From assembly GCF_000346465.2 (NCBI RefSeq), contig NC_034016.1:6052362-6116361 (forward strand): a stretch of 64,000 nucleotides of DNA. The letters are read 5' to 3'. The notes under the pieces are model-generated. The model was given only the letters and a program-made list of their open reading frames with translations. It did not search any database and was not told the DNA's origin. The position numbers and the translations under genes are program-made. This document shows positions 22,405-34,821 of the stretch, piece after piece. The number at the start of each line of letters is the position of its first letter. The first letter of the stretch is position 1. This stretch comes from Prunus persica (taxonomy: Eukaryota; Streptophyta; Magnoliopsida; Rosales; Rosaceae).

Positions 22405-22893
22405 AATTTCATAATGAGTTGTTGGTTTTATTTTATGAATTATGATGGCTAGTTGTGGTTCAATCCTTCGTATCTTATGCTTTGTTTTTAAAAATCAATT
22501 GAGATTAGTAGTTTTAATTTTTGTTTCTTTTGTTTTATAGAATTGGTGAATACACATCAACATTTTTTTGAGAGCTTCAAAGTCTTTATCCATCAAATTT
22601 TTTCACTTCGAGTTTTGTTTATGTAATTGGTTGAAAAGAACAATTCAATTGGATACCTTACTGCATATCCAATTGCATGTGTAAAATCAATTTCTAAAAT
22701 AAGAACTATATGAATTGTTGAACTCTATGTTACATGGTTGTACTTTCGTCGACATCCTAGAAGTATTATAAATTTGTATTCTTTTCTTAACATGGCTATG
22801 GATTTTATAGTACATTGTTAGGATTAAAAGTCAAGAAAAACAAGTACAAAAGTAGAAAGTTTACAAGTTTTCTCATAGATTATAAGATTTTCG
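22405..22893. repeat. Dispersed direct repeat, copy 2
   Basis: Matches 5245-5690 in the same orientation, with an extra stretch of about 50 bp near 22635-22685. Together the copies suggest an old segmental duplication or a shared unrecognised element around the array. Confidence 0.8.
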
Positions 22894-25161
22894 GGTATTG
22901 TGGTTCTAATGCAGTAATATCGGTTGGTTTTTGCGGTTCTTCGGTCTAAAATGCCATCCCTAGATAATACTAACTAGAAGTAATTACTTAAAATAAAGGT
23001 TCGTAAATGATTAAACTAATATTTTCTATTTGTTATTTATTTATGTCGATCCGTATGACCTAATACTTTCTATTTGTTATAACTTGTATTTGTTTTACCC
23101 TTAATTAATTCAAATATTTTTTAGGGAAAATAAACTTATCCAAATATATGGTAGAATTGAAATATTATAACTTGGCCAAATGTATGGTACAATTCAAATG
23201 TTATAAAAGTTCGTAAATGATTAAACTAATATTTTTGATTTGGACTTGGACAACAAGTCCTTAGTAAACTCATAAAGCCACTTGGAAAAGCCATCATGCC
23301 AGCTTGCACTCCAATGTCTCAACATCCATCACGCCAACTTGCAATCTAGTATAAATTTCCTTATTTTGCTAAAAAATATCCATATTCAAAACAATAAAAC
23401 TTGGGTATCTTTATATAAATCCAAATAATTTTAACAAAAAAATAGTTTTAAGAAGAAAAAAATTTAACATGTGGTAAGTATAATTCTTTGTAACTTTATT
23501 TATGTCTGTCCATTATAGCTTGTAATTGTGCAATTGGACTGTAAATGAGACTCCTTTGTTTGTCAATTCCAAGATACAATTGCAAATAACACTGCCTGTT
23601 TGTCAATTGAATTTACAAATCACATACTGTATGGACATTCTCAAATTTGAAAATCATTTGTGCATATTCCTTCATTATTGAAAAGTGAGACATGACTTAG
23701 CATAAAGAAAAAGTTTTAAGTAGGAAAAAGCTTAACATGTGAGAAATATAATGTTTTGTAACTTTATTTATGTCAATCAATTATAGCTTGTAATTACGCG
23801 ATTGGAATGTAAATGAGACTGCTTTGTTTGTCAATTACGAAGATTAGGATGCAAATGACACTACCTGTTTGTCAATTGCATTGACAAAATCACATAATGT
23901 ATTCCCATTCTCAAAATTGAAAAAGCTGCCAATAACATAAAGACTGAAACCTAAATAACAATAAAAATAAAAAAATAAAAAAACTGAACTATATTCCACT
24001 ACAGAAAAAAAGGAATGGGACTTTCCCACATCACTCTCATCTTCAATTTAGCCCATGCCTTACGTCACTGAGCTCATACAAAATTCCTTTATTTTGCTAC
24101 AATACAACCACGTCATGTTGGCAATTGACAAACATGCATTATGTAATTGTCATTGTGTTCTTTCTTAAAAAAACTGAATATGTAATTGCCAAACGACCAC
24201 TGTTATTTAATTTTTCTTCTCTTCCATGATAAAGGAAGTAAAAGTAAAAAAAACAATAGAATTTAGCATATCAATTAACTTTTACTTTCATTGCAAGTGT
24301 TAATAACTTAATGACAAGTAAATAACAAACATTGTTGGACACAAGGTAATTGAAGTGCAATTGGGTTAACAAAAATCCAATTGACAAACAGGAAGCAGGT
24401 AATTGAACATGTCAAATCCAATTGCATCAATGGAATTCACACACAAAAAACAGTTGAGAAAACTAAACATGTTCTCAACAATCAATCAAATGGCAAAGAT
24501 CAAATGGCAAAGGATTTACTTAGCACACAGTTGGATTAATGGAACATAAAAACAAAATGATGCTTATTATACAAACTTGGAACGCAATTGGATTTACAAA
24601 TATGCAATTGGTAGACATGAAGCAGGTAATTGAATATGTGACATTTAATTGCATCAATGGAATGCACTGCATGTGGAACAAAATACAAAATACATGTAAT
24701 TGTATCAAAGACAATTGCCATATAGGATTTTGGTAATTGCATTAGCATCTGTAAAAAAACTTAATCACAGAATCCATATGTATCAACAAGCACAATAAGG
24801 GGAGCAAGTTTGTACCTTGACTCAAAGTCCAATTCGATCGGGAAGTGGCCAAATTTTGAGGAAAACCCATACTGACTTCCTTATTTCACAATGAAAGGTT
24901 ACAACTTTGTTAGATTCGGACACCCACATCCACAAACAAGAAACCTCAAACTAGATATTGTCTTTTTATAATTTCAACAAGGCCATTAAACTGGACTTAC
25001 AGCAGAAAATTTGAATCTCTTTCTAATCATTTTTTCTCCTTTAAGACCTACTCTTTTTTCTTTTTCTTTTTTCTCTTTCCATTTTCCTAAGAGACTACAG
25101 TGCAAATATGATCAAGTTTTCATACAAATGTGGCTATTAACTATTGAAAGAATATTAATGT
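22894..25161. other. AT-rich intergenic with local duplications, no gene
   Basis: No gene supported. A unit of about 270 bp is repeated head to tail (about 23460-23610 and 23735-23880), sharing 'tgtaactttatttatgtc', 'cattatagcttgtaatt'-like and 'tttgtttgtcaatt'. From 23500 to 24740 the words 'caattg' and 'gtaattg' recur unusually often, without clear element ends. Confidence 0.5.
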
Positions 25162-25166
25162 GAAAT

Positions 25167-25547
25167 TGTTGAAGTTTTGGATTACTGAGGGAGCTAGAAA
25201 GGTACAGAGAAGAGAGGGCTCAGCTGGGAAAACAGAGAAAATATATAAAAGTTCTCTGGTACGATCTGCAACACAAAATGCAGAGATCACACCTTTTGTA
25301 TTCATTCTCATTCTCTCATTACATCAGCCAATCACCTTCATTCTGTTACAAGAGCCAATGTGAATGTGACACATGGCAATACAAAGGCTAAGAGCCGTTG
25401 GAAACTAATTGACTGCAATACACCTTACACTTGGCATATGAGCTCAAGCCACTCAACTAACACAATGCTTAATGAAGCTAGAAAGGAAAACAGACTAAGT
25501 AAATTACTAACTAACTAGAAATTAGCTAGTCAATTTACATTTCAACA
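25167..25547 (-). repeat. Copia C 3' LTR
   Basis: 381 bp, ending CAACA on the plus strand. It contains a TATATATTTT box on the element's coding strand. The frame at 25160-25363 is a shadow of the LTR. Confidence 0.93.
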
Positions 25548-28282
25548 CTCCCTTCTAAAGTGCTAGCTGATTTCACACCAAGTAGACTTCTCAAATAACT
25601 GAATCTGTCCTTGGGAAGAGCCTTGGTAAAGATGTCAGCTATTTGTTCTTCACCTTTGTAGTAGACCAAATCAATTTCACCATTTTGAATTGCATCTCTG
25701 ATAAAATGAAACTTCCTACGAATATGCTCACTTCTTTGGTGAAAAACTGAATTTTTAGACATGGCTATGGCTGAAGTGTTGTCACAAAACACAGTTGTTG
25801 CAGTAGTCTGTTCTTCCCCAAAATCTTCCAGAACAAACCTGAGCCAAATGGCTTGTGATGTAGCTTCTGCTGCACTCACATACTCTGCCTCTGCTGTTGA
25901 AAGAGCCACACTATGTTGTTTGACTGATGCCCACGAAAAGGCACCACTTCCAAATGAAAATGCATATCCATAAGTGCTTTTCATATCTTCATCAGATCCA
26001 CTCCAGTCACTGTCACAATATCCTACTAAGAATGCAGATTTTCCAGTCACATACTCAATTCCATAATCAATTGTGCCTTGTATGTACCTTAGAACTCGTT
26101 TAAGCATGAACCTTGCAAGCAGACTAGCTGCGAACATAATATCTGGTCTGGTTGCAGTTAGATATAGCAGGCTTCCAACAATTTTTCTGTACAAACTTTC
26201 ATCTGCAGCTTCACTTCCATCCTCTCTTTGCAATTTATCAGTGGCAACCAATGGAGTGCTCACTGACTTGCAATCCTTGAGGCCAAATTTATCCAAGAGA
26301 GCAAAGGCATACTTTTTCTAATGTATAAAAATACTCCCTTCAGTTTGAGTTATCCCCATTCCAAGAAAGTGGTGAAGTAATCCCAAATCTGACATTTCAT
26401 ACTTGCACATCATCTCTGTTTTAAACTCTTCCATCATTCTTGTACTACTCCCTGTGTATACAATATCATCTACATAGATTGATACTATCAAGACACCAAT
26501 TCCTTCTTTGTTTCTCACATATAGGGTTGCTTCACTTGAGCTTCTATGAAAACCACAGTGAATGAGATATGTATCAATCTCACTATACCAGGCCCTTGGT
26601 GCTTGTTTTAGGCCATAAAGAGCCTTTCTTAATCTATACACTTTATCTTCAGCCTCTTCAACCACAAAACCATCCGGTTGATCCACATATACTTCCTCTT
26701 CAAGTACACCATTCAAAAATGCTGATTTAACATCCAATTGCCACAGCTTCCAACCTTTCTGTGCAGCCAGTGCAATGAGAGTTCTAATGGTATCTAACCT
26801 TGCCACGGGTGCGAAGGTTTCATTGAAATCAACCCCTGGTTTCTGTGTGTAACCTTTGGCTACAAGCCTTGCTTTGTACTTTTGAATGGAGCCATCAAGG
26901 TTTAGTTTGGTTTTGTAGACCCACTTCACTCCAACAATCGGTTTGTTGCTTGGTCTATCAACTAACTCCCAAGTTGAATTCTTCTCTATCATCAACATTT
27001 CCTCTGTCATAGCCTTTTTCCATGCTTCATCCTTAACTGCTTCAGTAAAGTTTTCAGGTTCAATGATGCTCATCTTGCATTGAGCATACACTTCATCCAA
27101 ACTTTTCCATTTCCTTGGAGTATGGTCATAGATTTCAGAAGTTGAAACTGGTGAAACATGTGGAACAAAAGTTTGCAGGTCACTAACAGCTTGTGTTCTC
27201 AGAGGAGATTGCACAGACTGAGGTGAGTCACTTGCTTCTGAATCGAACTCAAATGTCATTGAGCCTTTGTTATCATCCCAAGGAATTGTAACCTCAACTT
27301 GTACTGCCTCATTTGATTCCCAATCCCACATGGCTTTCTCATCAAAAATAACACTCCTAGACAGTTCAAACTTTTGAGTTCTCAAATTGAGTACTCTATA
27401 TCCTTTTTCACAAATTCCATAGCCTACAAATACTCCCTTCTCACCAGTTTCCTCTAGTTTGTGTCTTTTCTGTGAAGGGATGTGAATGTAGCATAGAGAG
27501 CCAAAGATTTTCAAGTGTTTGACACCTGGTTTCCTTCCACTAAACTTCTCAAATGGAGTTGAATTATCCAGAGCACTTGTTGGACTTCTGTTCTGCAGAT
27601 ATACAGCTGTATTGACAGCTTCTGCCCAAAATTTCAAAGGAATTTTCTTCTCATGCATCATTGTTCTTACCATTTCCATCACAGTACGATTCTTTCTCTC
27701 TGCAACTCCATTTTGTTGTGGAGAGTAGGCTATAGTCAGTTGCCTTTCTAGTCCCATTTCTTCACAGAATTTTGAAAATTCCAATGATGTATATTCTCCC
27801 CCTCTATCACTTCTTAGCTTCTTAATTTGATAACCACTTTGCAGCTCAACCATGTTTTTGTACCTTTTGAATATGTTGAATGCTTGAGACTTATGTTGTA
27901 AGAAAAACACCCAACACATTCTAGTGTGGTCATCATTGAAGGTGAGAAAGTATCTATTCCCTCCAAGAGTGATGGTCTGCATTGGACCACAGATGTCAGA
28001 GTGTATCAGTTCTAAGGGCTGTGATGCTCTCCAAACTTTCTCCTTGTCAAAAGGTTCTCTGTGACCTTTTCCAGTAGCACAGCCAGAGCACACATGCTTT
28101 GTGACTTGTAATCTAGGCAGACCTTGCACCATTTCTTTGTCTTGCAGGAGCATTAAACTAGTATAGTTTAGATGTCCATATCTCTTATGCCACAACCAAG
28201 ATGACTCTTCAACTGTTGCTTTATTAGCCATAGAAGGTTTGACATATTCTAGGCTCAAAGGAAAACATCTATTTCCCTTCAT
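25535..28282 (-). pseudogene. Copia C pol: integrase, reverse transcriptase, RNase H
   Basis: From the right: GAG-pre-integrase ([16 protein letters not shown]), integrase core ([32 protein letters not shown]), reverse transcriptase with the catalytic [10 protein letters not shown], and RNase H (SDWSGSDEDMKSTYGY, VALSTAEAEYVSAAEA, RKFHFIRD). A TAG at 26318-26320 interrupts the frame between IFIH and KKYAFALLDKFG, most simply a CAG to TAG change. Upstream another stop separates this frame from the protease end. It cannot make a full polyprotein. Confidence 0.92.
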
Positions 28283-28416
28283 TTATACACTTGCAATCAA
28301 ATCCTGCATCTGCCTATCCTCATAAATATCAACCACATTATCACCAAAGACAAGCCGATATCCATGTTCTACCATTTGACCTACACTTAACAAGTTCTCA
28401 TCCAAACCAGGGACTA

Positions 28417-29624
28417 TCATAACTTCCTTAATGTATCACCCTGCATTTCTATGACCAAAGTGCCTTTGCCAGTTGACTGTACCAAATCACCAGTACCCAT
28501 TTTGACTCTACATTTCACATTCTTATCAATGTTCACAAGCAAAGACTCATGTGAGGTCATATGATTACTACATGCACTGTCAACATACCTCATATTCACA
28601 TTCTTTCCAATAGTAGCAGAATGACATGCATAAAATATTGTTGCAGGTTCAGTTACCTGATTAGCAATATTTGCTACTTTTCCAGCCTTGTTTCCTTGAT
28701 CACAGTCCTTAATGTAGTGCCCAAATCGATTGCAACCATAGCATTTTGGCTTCCCTTTAAACCAACACTCTCCATAGTGTAGTTTATCACAATGCTTGCA
28801 TTTTCCCTTAGCTTGTTCTGATTTTTCCCCTTGTTCATGCTTTCCTCCTTGGTTGACATTATTTTGATATTTTGAATCCCATTTTTTACCTGTCGATTTC
28901 CAATTCTTCTTTGATTTGTTATTACCAAAGCTAGAATTAGACTGAGATCCTTTTTGGTTTATGCTCATGCTGCTGAAGGCTTTCTCAGTGGTGCTCTCAG
29001 CATGTCTATCAAGCCGTTGAGCAAACCCCCTCAATGCAGCAAGCACTTCTTGTACCTCAATGGTCTCAATATCCTTCGTTTGTTCAATCATAACAGACAG
29101 GATCAAACTCCTTGGTCAAGCTTATGAGCAGTTTTTTGAACCAACCGTGCTCTAGGTAAGTCTTCCCCATATCCCTTCATCTGATTTACCAACTCAAGCA
29201 AACGAGTGAGATACACAGACAAGGTTTCATCATCCTTCATTCTTGCGTATTCAAAATCTCAACGCAGACCCTGTAGCTTAATAGATCTCACTTGCTTATC
29301 ACCATGAAGCTCTTGATGTAAAACACCCCAAGCACCTTTTGAGGTTTCTTCATTTGAGATTCTGGGGAAAATGTCATCTCAGACAGCTCCTTGGATAATA
29401 CCAAGTGCCTTAGCATCCTTCATTAACAAAGTCACCATCTCTGACTCTGATGACCCTTCTTCATCAACCTTCTTCCCTTTTGATTCTGAAATCCCAAGAC
29501 CCTTTTCAACTAGATCCCAGATTCCATGCGACTTAAAAATAGTTCTCATTCGGATCTTCCAAAATTCATAGTTATCACCATTGAATATTGGAGCCCGAAG
29601 ATCACTACCACCTGACCCAGTCAT
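28417..29624 (-). pseudogene. Copia C gag and protease, frameshifted
   Basis: The gag start (MTGSGGSDLRAPIFNGDNYE, 29624 leftward) lies in a different frame from the later part (29106-28417). That part has zinc-knuckle residues (CYGCNRFGHYIKDC) and the protease motif VDSACSNHMTSH. A further one-base shift near 28420 precedes the VPGLDENLLSVGQM stretch. At least two frameshifts and one stop are visible. Confidence 0.88.
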
Positions 29625-29735
29625 TTGAGACCGGAATCTATGAACTGAGGCGGAAATTTCTCGTTGGATTTTCCAAGCTCAGCTCACACAGCTTCAACGC
29701 CCACTATCCAGATCCAACCTTCGCTGCTGATACCA

Positions 29736-30116
29736 TGTTGAAGTTTTGGATTACTGAGGGAGCTAGAAAGGTACAGAGAAGAGAGGGCTCAGCTGAGAAA
29801 ACAGAGAAAATATATACAAGTTCTCTGGTACGATCTGCAGCACAAAATGCAGAGATCACACCTTTTGTATTCATTCTCATTCTCTCATTACATCAGCCAA
29901 TCACCTTCATTCTGTTACAAGAGCCAATGTGAATATGACACATGGCAATACAAAGGCTAAGAGCCGTTGGAAACTAACTGACTGCAATACACCTTACACT
30001 TGGCATATGAGCTCAAGCCACTCAACTAACACAATGCTTAATGAAGCTAGAAAGGAAAACAGACTAAGTAAATTACTAACTAATTAGAAATTAGCTAGTC
30101 AATTTACATTTCAATA
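29736..30116 (-). repeat. Copia C 5' LTR
   Basis: 381 bp, about 98 percent identical by eye to the other LTR. The primer-binding site lies at about 29722-29734. Confidence 0.93.
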
Positions 30117-30121
30117 GAAAT

Positions 30122-33100
30122 AACCAACTATGAAACTAATATACAATAAAAGTCATAAAAGCAGAACTAAAATTGAATTGCATTAACCTTGAAATTTTTA
30201 CAAGAAAAACCATAATGGCAGCTTCTCCTGCACTAAACAACATGGCTAAAAAATTTACGTGTTAAAAACACTAATTACTTTATAGAAAGGGAAAATGTAA
30301 TCTTATAAAAAGAAAAGATTGAAAAGTGATAAAAACTCTAAAATATGAAATGAAAGCTAACACAAGAAAAGAATTCACATTAATCTTTTGAAAGAAAAAT
30401 AAAGATAGTCATCAAGCTAATAATTGTCAAGATATACGAGCTCAACAACAATATAATTTTTAACAAATAAAACCATGTCAAGAATACACATCAAGAACGA
30501 GATACAGTAGAGCATGCGCCATGACCTTGCCATTAAAGGTTTGGAAAACATTGAATAAAAAAGAGTTTCAATCTCCATCACCCACCCAAAAAAACTCAGT
30601 TCTAACACAAATAGGCACTAGATCTAATATTAAAACCTTCAATGACCCATAAATTGCAGCCATATATGACAGAAAAACTGATGAAATTGAAAAAATCTTA
30701 CCTTTTTGTAGGGACTTTTTCTTCTGGCAGCTACAAAGGGGCTGATTTGCCTAAGGAGCAAACTGAAGAAATTGTCTCCTATGCCTGAGTTCAAAAATCA
30801 AGCCCCAAGAATGCTTCAAAAGGACAGTAGGGCCTTAAGAAGCGCCTTGGTTACCTTCACCAACAAAAATAATGACTGCTTATAGATAAATTCTTTGCGC
30901 TTACAGGTAGAACCTTAGCTTGGTATGAGAGGCTTCTGGCATGGAAGCAAAGTTGCCATGAGTTTAGCACTAAAGAGAAAATTAAATGTTTCTAGGGAAA
31001 AGATGGGGTATTAAGGTAAGAGAGAAAGGGTTTTGCAGCGAGGTTTGGTTGAGAATGAGGGAAAGAGGGAAGAAAATGGCTTGAGTGCCTTTTCCGGCAG
31101 CTTGACAGAGGTTCTGTCAAGTGTTAAAGTAGCATGCCAAGAAGGAAAACTAAGGAGGAAGGAGATGAACTAAGCACGAAAATTGCTGGTTTTGAAAGTA
31201 AGAGAGGAAGCTTGCTCTCTGGTTGTGGATGGATTTTGTTGGGTAGAAGATGCCCTATTTATAGCCGCTTGGAAGCCATCTTTGTTCAAGAAACCCTATT
31301 GGCTTCTATCCCATTTTGCCAAGTCTCTCCCTTCCTTTCTCCTCTCCTCCCTTGAATTTTCCCATCTTGGTGAAATTTCCTCAGTCTATTTGCACAAAAT
31401 CAGGGATTTTTGGGAGCTCAAGGCCCTTTCCCGCAGCTATTTCAGTAGGAGACTCCCATTCTAAGCTATTTTCCCTTTTTCTTTCCTTCCTCCTTCCATG
31501 GCTAGATCTAACCAAGGAAAGCAAATAGATATACATGCTAGTTTGAATGGTACCTCTCCTCCTGACAGCTTGCGAGCTAATATCCCTTGGTTCTTCGGAT
31601 GTTTTGTGCTTGGAACTTGTTCCTTCCCATGTACTGGAGCAGCTCTGCATATGTGGACATCTTGCTCCCTCCGTGGATTCTATTTTTTCAGCAAGGGGCT
31701 AAGGCTTTTGCAGGTCTTTATCTTAGTTACATGGGCCTTCTATGACAATGGGTTGGTTTATCAAATAAATGGGCCAACCTCACCAAGTGTTGGCCTATTT
31801 TGTTGAGGTGTTGGGCTAATTTTTGTTAAGATAATGGGCTATTTTGGCTAAGGTAATGAACTATTTTCTCCTTAGTGCTCACCCACATGTTTGGGCCTAA
31901 GAAATGGGCTTGAGTTCCGAGGCTCCCAAGCAACCCGGAACCTCTGTTTCTTGGCCCATCAATGGGTTTCATGACAACTTATTACCATCTATACCACAAC
32001 CCAGTCAGGCAAGCCTCGGGCATTTAAGTGGCTTGGGCCCACTTAGGCTTGTAGCGTGATTGGGTGTGACATAATGATTTCCCGTTTGGCATGGCATGTT
32101 GTTTGGCATGTTTTTTAATTATGATGCTTGATGAGATAATTAGCATGGATTTGTAGAGCTAACGCATTTTATAATCTTAATCTCGATTCTTAGCATGACG
32201 AATTATTTATTTGGCATGGCACGCGGAGTGTGACTCGTGCATGGCAGATCTTTGTGTGCTCAAAATCGGGTCATTTCTCAATAATATATCGCTTTGGGCC
32301 GGAAATTTATTCAGCCCCAACCGTCGATTTTTTGGTCCTCAACATTAGCCCCCTTAATTATATGGGCCATGGATAGGTGCTGGAATGGGCCAAATAATTA
32401 AACCCAGCCCAAAAAATCAGATTTGTATTTGTAGAGGACCTCTCTTCTTCCCGTGTGCAAAATGACAGCGTGTCATGATTGGCTCCGATAGTTATCGCAA
32501 TTTCCCAATGCCAACCGCCTTCTTCCTCTCTTTTATTTATTTATTGTTTTCTTATTTTTCTTCCTTTTCTTCCTCTTTTCTCGCACCAGACCCAACCTTC
32601 TTCCAATTGTCTTCTCTTCGCTATCTTCCCTTTCTCTAGCAGACTCAAAATTGAGTGAGAGAGTGAGATCAGGTGGAAAACATCTGCCTCCAGCCGCCGA
32701 AAAAAGGGCCCAAGTCGATTTCGACCCCGTCTTCGAAGAAGCCCATCAACCAGTGCTAGAAGGGACCTCTTTGTGCGGGTTTTCCTCTAAAATTCTCAAT
32801 TTTGCTCCCTTTCTTGGTGTATTCAAAGTCACCCGTTGGGATTTTAGCAAGGTATGCCCTTTCTCTGGCTTTCTCTTGAATTTATCGAGGAATTTGTTAG
32901 GTTCCTTTCATCCATGAATGTTGCCCTTTGTTTTGGTAGTCAAGCAAAGTCTATAAAGAGCTTCTTCTTCAAACAAAACAAAACCATCTCAAAGTTCAAA
33001 CAAAGTCTATATCCTAAATATATATATATATATATATATTTTTTTAATGCTAGTAGAGAGCTTCTTCTTCAATTCTATTATATCTCTGCTTTAGTTTCTT

Positions 33101-33726
33101 GGTGATCTGCTTTTTTATGGCTCTACTTACTTTTGTACCAACCCCATCCAATCCAATTCAGCTTTGACCTGAACTCCACCCCACAAATTTCTAGACTGCA
33201 TCAGGTCTAGTTATGATGTTCTTTTACAAATCAACAACCCAAATTTGCAAACCCCCAAATTTCTAAAACGTACCCACTCTGAGATCGTATGGCCTATGCC
33301 ATTATCGAACAATGGTTCCTACCACTTTGAGATCGTACAACATGGATCTAGTTGGAATAAATCTGGATCACCAAGAAGACCTGCGATTTCAAGATCTTGT
33401 CTGCTAGCCATGGTGGTTTTCTTTCTTTCTTCTATTTCTTCTTTGCTTTCTCTGTAAATTCTCTGAGTTCTCTATCATTATTAATGGTGGCGAGGCGGCG
33501 GTATTGAGTTTGGTTTGACTGGGGATGTCGAGGTGGGGGGGCTTGTTGCGTCTTGGGTATTTGGCCGTGAGGTGTTGCTGTGGAAGAGAGAAAGGTATGG
33601 TGGTGGGGTAGAAAGAGGGGCGACGAGCATGGCATGAATCATGATAAAATGGGAGAAGATAGAGAAGGAGGGTGGCGATGGGATGAAGGAGAGAGAAACT
33701 TTTATTCTTTTAATTAATTAAGAGAG
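30122..33726. other. Intergenic, no gene supported; one exon-like stretch
   Basis: About 3.6 kb without a recognisable protein. A GC-richer stretch at about 32640-32850 ends with a donor-like AGCAAG|GTATGC and could be an untranslated exon of an unseen transcript. A (TA)n run lies at about 33019-33040. On the minus strand near 33412 a short frame begins MASRQDLEIAGLLGDPDLFQ, which I do not recognise. Repeated 'atgggc' phrases between 31740 and 32400 look like old retroelement DNA, but I found no LTR ends. Frames in 31134-31806 overlap one another and are not convincing. Confidence 0.4.
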
Positions 33727-33886
33727 CTGATTTTCCCACTCATATTTTATTCACTTACACTTTCTTTATTAGAAATTGTATGTTCCCACTCATATTGGAT
33801 CCACTTATACTCCATTTTTTGTTCTAGTAAAAACTATTAAAAACAAAAGAAAGTGTAAGTGGACAAAAAGAAAGTGGGAAAATCAC
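33727..33886. mobile_element. Small foldback MITE
   Basis: Left arm 'gattttcccact...cacttacactttctt' and right arm its reverse complement ('aagaaagtgtaagtgg' and 'agtgggaaaatc'). The total is about 160 bp. Target duplication and family are not resolved. Confidence 0.55.
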
Positions 33887-33892
33887 CACCCT

Positions 33893-34420
33893 TAAGAGCA
33901 AGTGCAGTGCTAGGGCCTTGCCCTAGAAACAGGCCACCCCAGGCCCAAGTTCCACCTTCAGCGCTAATCGACCAGCCCACATAGCCCAACAGCTACAAGC
34001 CACGCGACATCTCCTGAAGCCTCCAATCAAAAAATCTTGCTCAATCCAACGGCTGTCTAATTTTTAGCTAAAAAATATCTTTAAAAATTTTAAAAATTAT
34101 CAAAAAATTATGGAAATTTTTTTCTATAAATACCTACCAATATTATTCACTTTTCACAACAAATCTTCATATAAATTCATCTCCTTCCAATATTTTTCAC
34201 TTTCCGCACTAAATTTTCTACTACAAAATTTCATTTGTGCAAAAATAGAAATGGCCTCTTCCATCGAAGTAGGAGGGTCGTGGACAAACGTTTGAAGAGG
34301 TCAAAATCTTGGCGATGAGGCAACAAAAAAAAAAAATAATTTCCTTTTTATTCAATTTAATGTCATTTATATATATATATATATATATCTCTTGCATTTC
34401 CAATTTCATTTTAATAGATT
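33893..34420 (+). pseudogene. Possible PIF/Harbinger ORF1 (Myb/trihelix-like) remnant
   Basis: A leader-like AT-rich stretch with 'ctataaatacc' is followed by an ATG at about 34251 and the frame MASSIEVGGSWTNV. A one-base shift then gives EEVKILAMR. This resembles the start of the Myb/trihelix-type DNA-binding protein that accompanies plant PIF/Harbinger elements. Only about 25 codons survive. An (AT)n run follows at 34365-34390. The family call is inferred from a short match. Confidence 0.35.
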
Positions 34421-34821
34421 ATTCAAGGCAAAATAAAAAAGAGGAAAACCATTTACACATGGTTCTTCAAGTGAACAATAGCCATAATCAGTTCCAGTGG
34501 TGCGTTTCGTGTCGAAAATAATGACACTATTACGTCCTCCGAAGGAAAACACTCCCTCCATGTCGTGATCCGGTGGAACTCACCATCAAGTGCTTCTCTT
34601 ATTATTTTAGTTCTATTCTATTGCTTTGTATTTGATATTCAATTTTGCATCTCCTTATGTCCACCTAAAAAAACACTTTCAAAAGTGTACAAATCTGTTT
34701 TATATTATGATTTGTGTGGGACAAACATTTCTAATTCATTATGATTGTCTTATTATAATCACAAAAGTGGGCTGGAATAAAAGGAAAGACAATAAAGAAA
34801 AATTAATATGACTTTGATTGA

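Larger units (their letters stand above)
25167..30116 (-). mobile_element. Ty1/copia LTR retrotransposon C, degenerate
   Basis: Two 381-bp LTRs (25167-25547 and 29736-30116), starting TGTTGAAGTTTTGG. The element reads right to left. The target duplication gaaat at 25162-25166 and 30117-30121 is perfect. Next to the right LTR (its 5' LTR) lies a primer-binding site, TGGTATCAG, complementary to initiator Met tRNA. A purine tract (AGAAGGGAG) precedes the left LTR. I count about seven differences between the LTRs, and the right LTR ends TA instead of CA. Gag, protease, integrase, reverse transcriptase and RNase H come in the copia order, but the frame is broken several times. Confidence 0.95.

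Noticed and set aside
24520..24748. Overlapping frames on both strands as genes
   Set aside because: Low-complexity 'caattg'-rich DNA read in three frames with no homology I recognise.
31134..31806. Several overlapping frames on both strands as genes
   Set aside because: Short and mutually overlapping, with no recognisable domains; no splice-supported longer product could be built.
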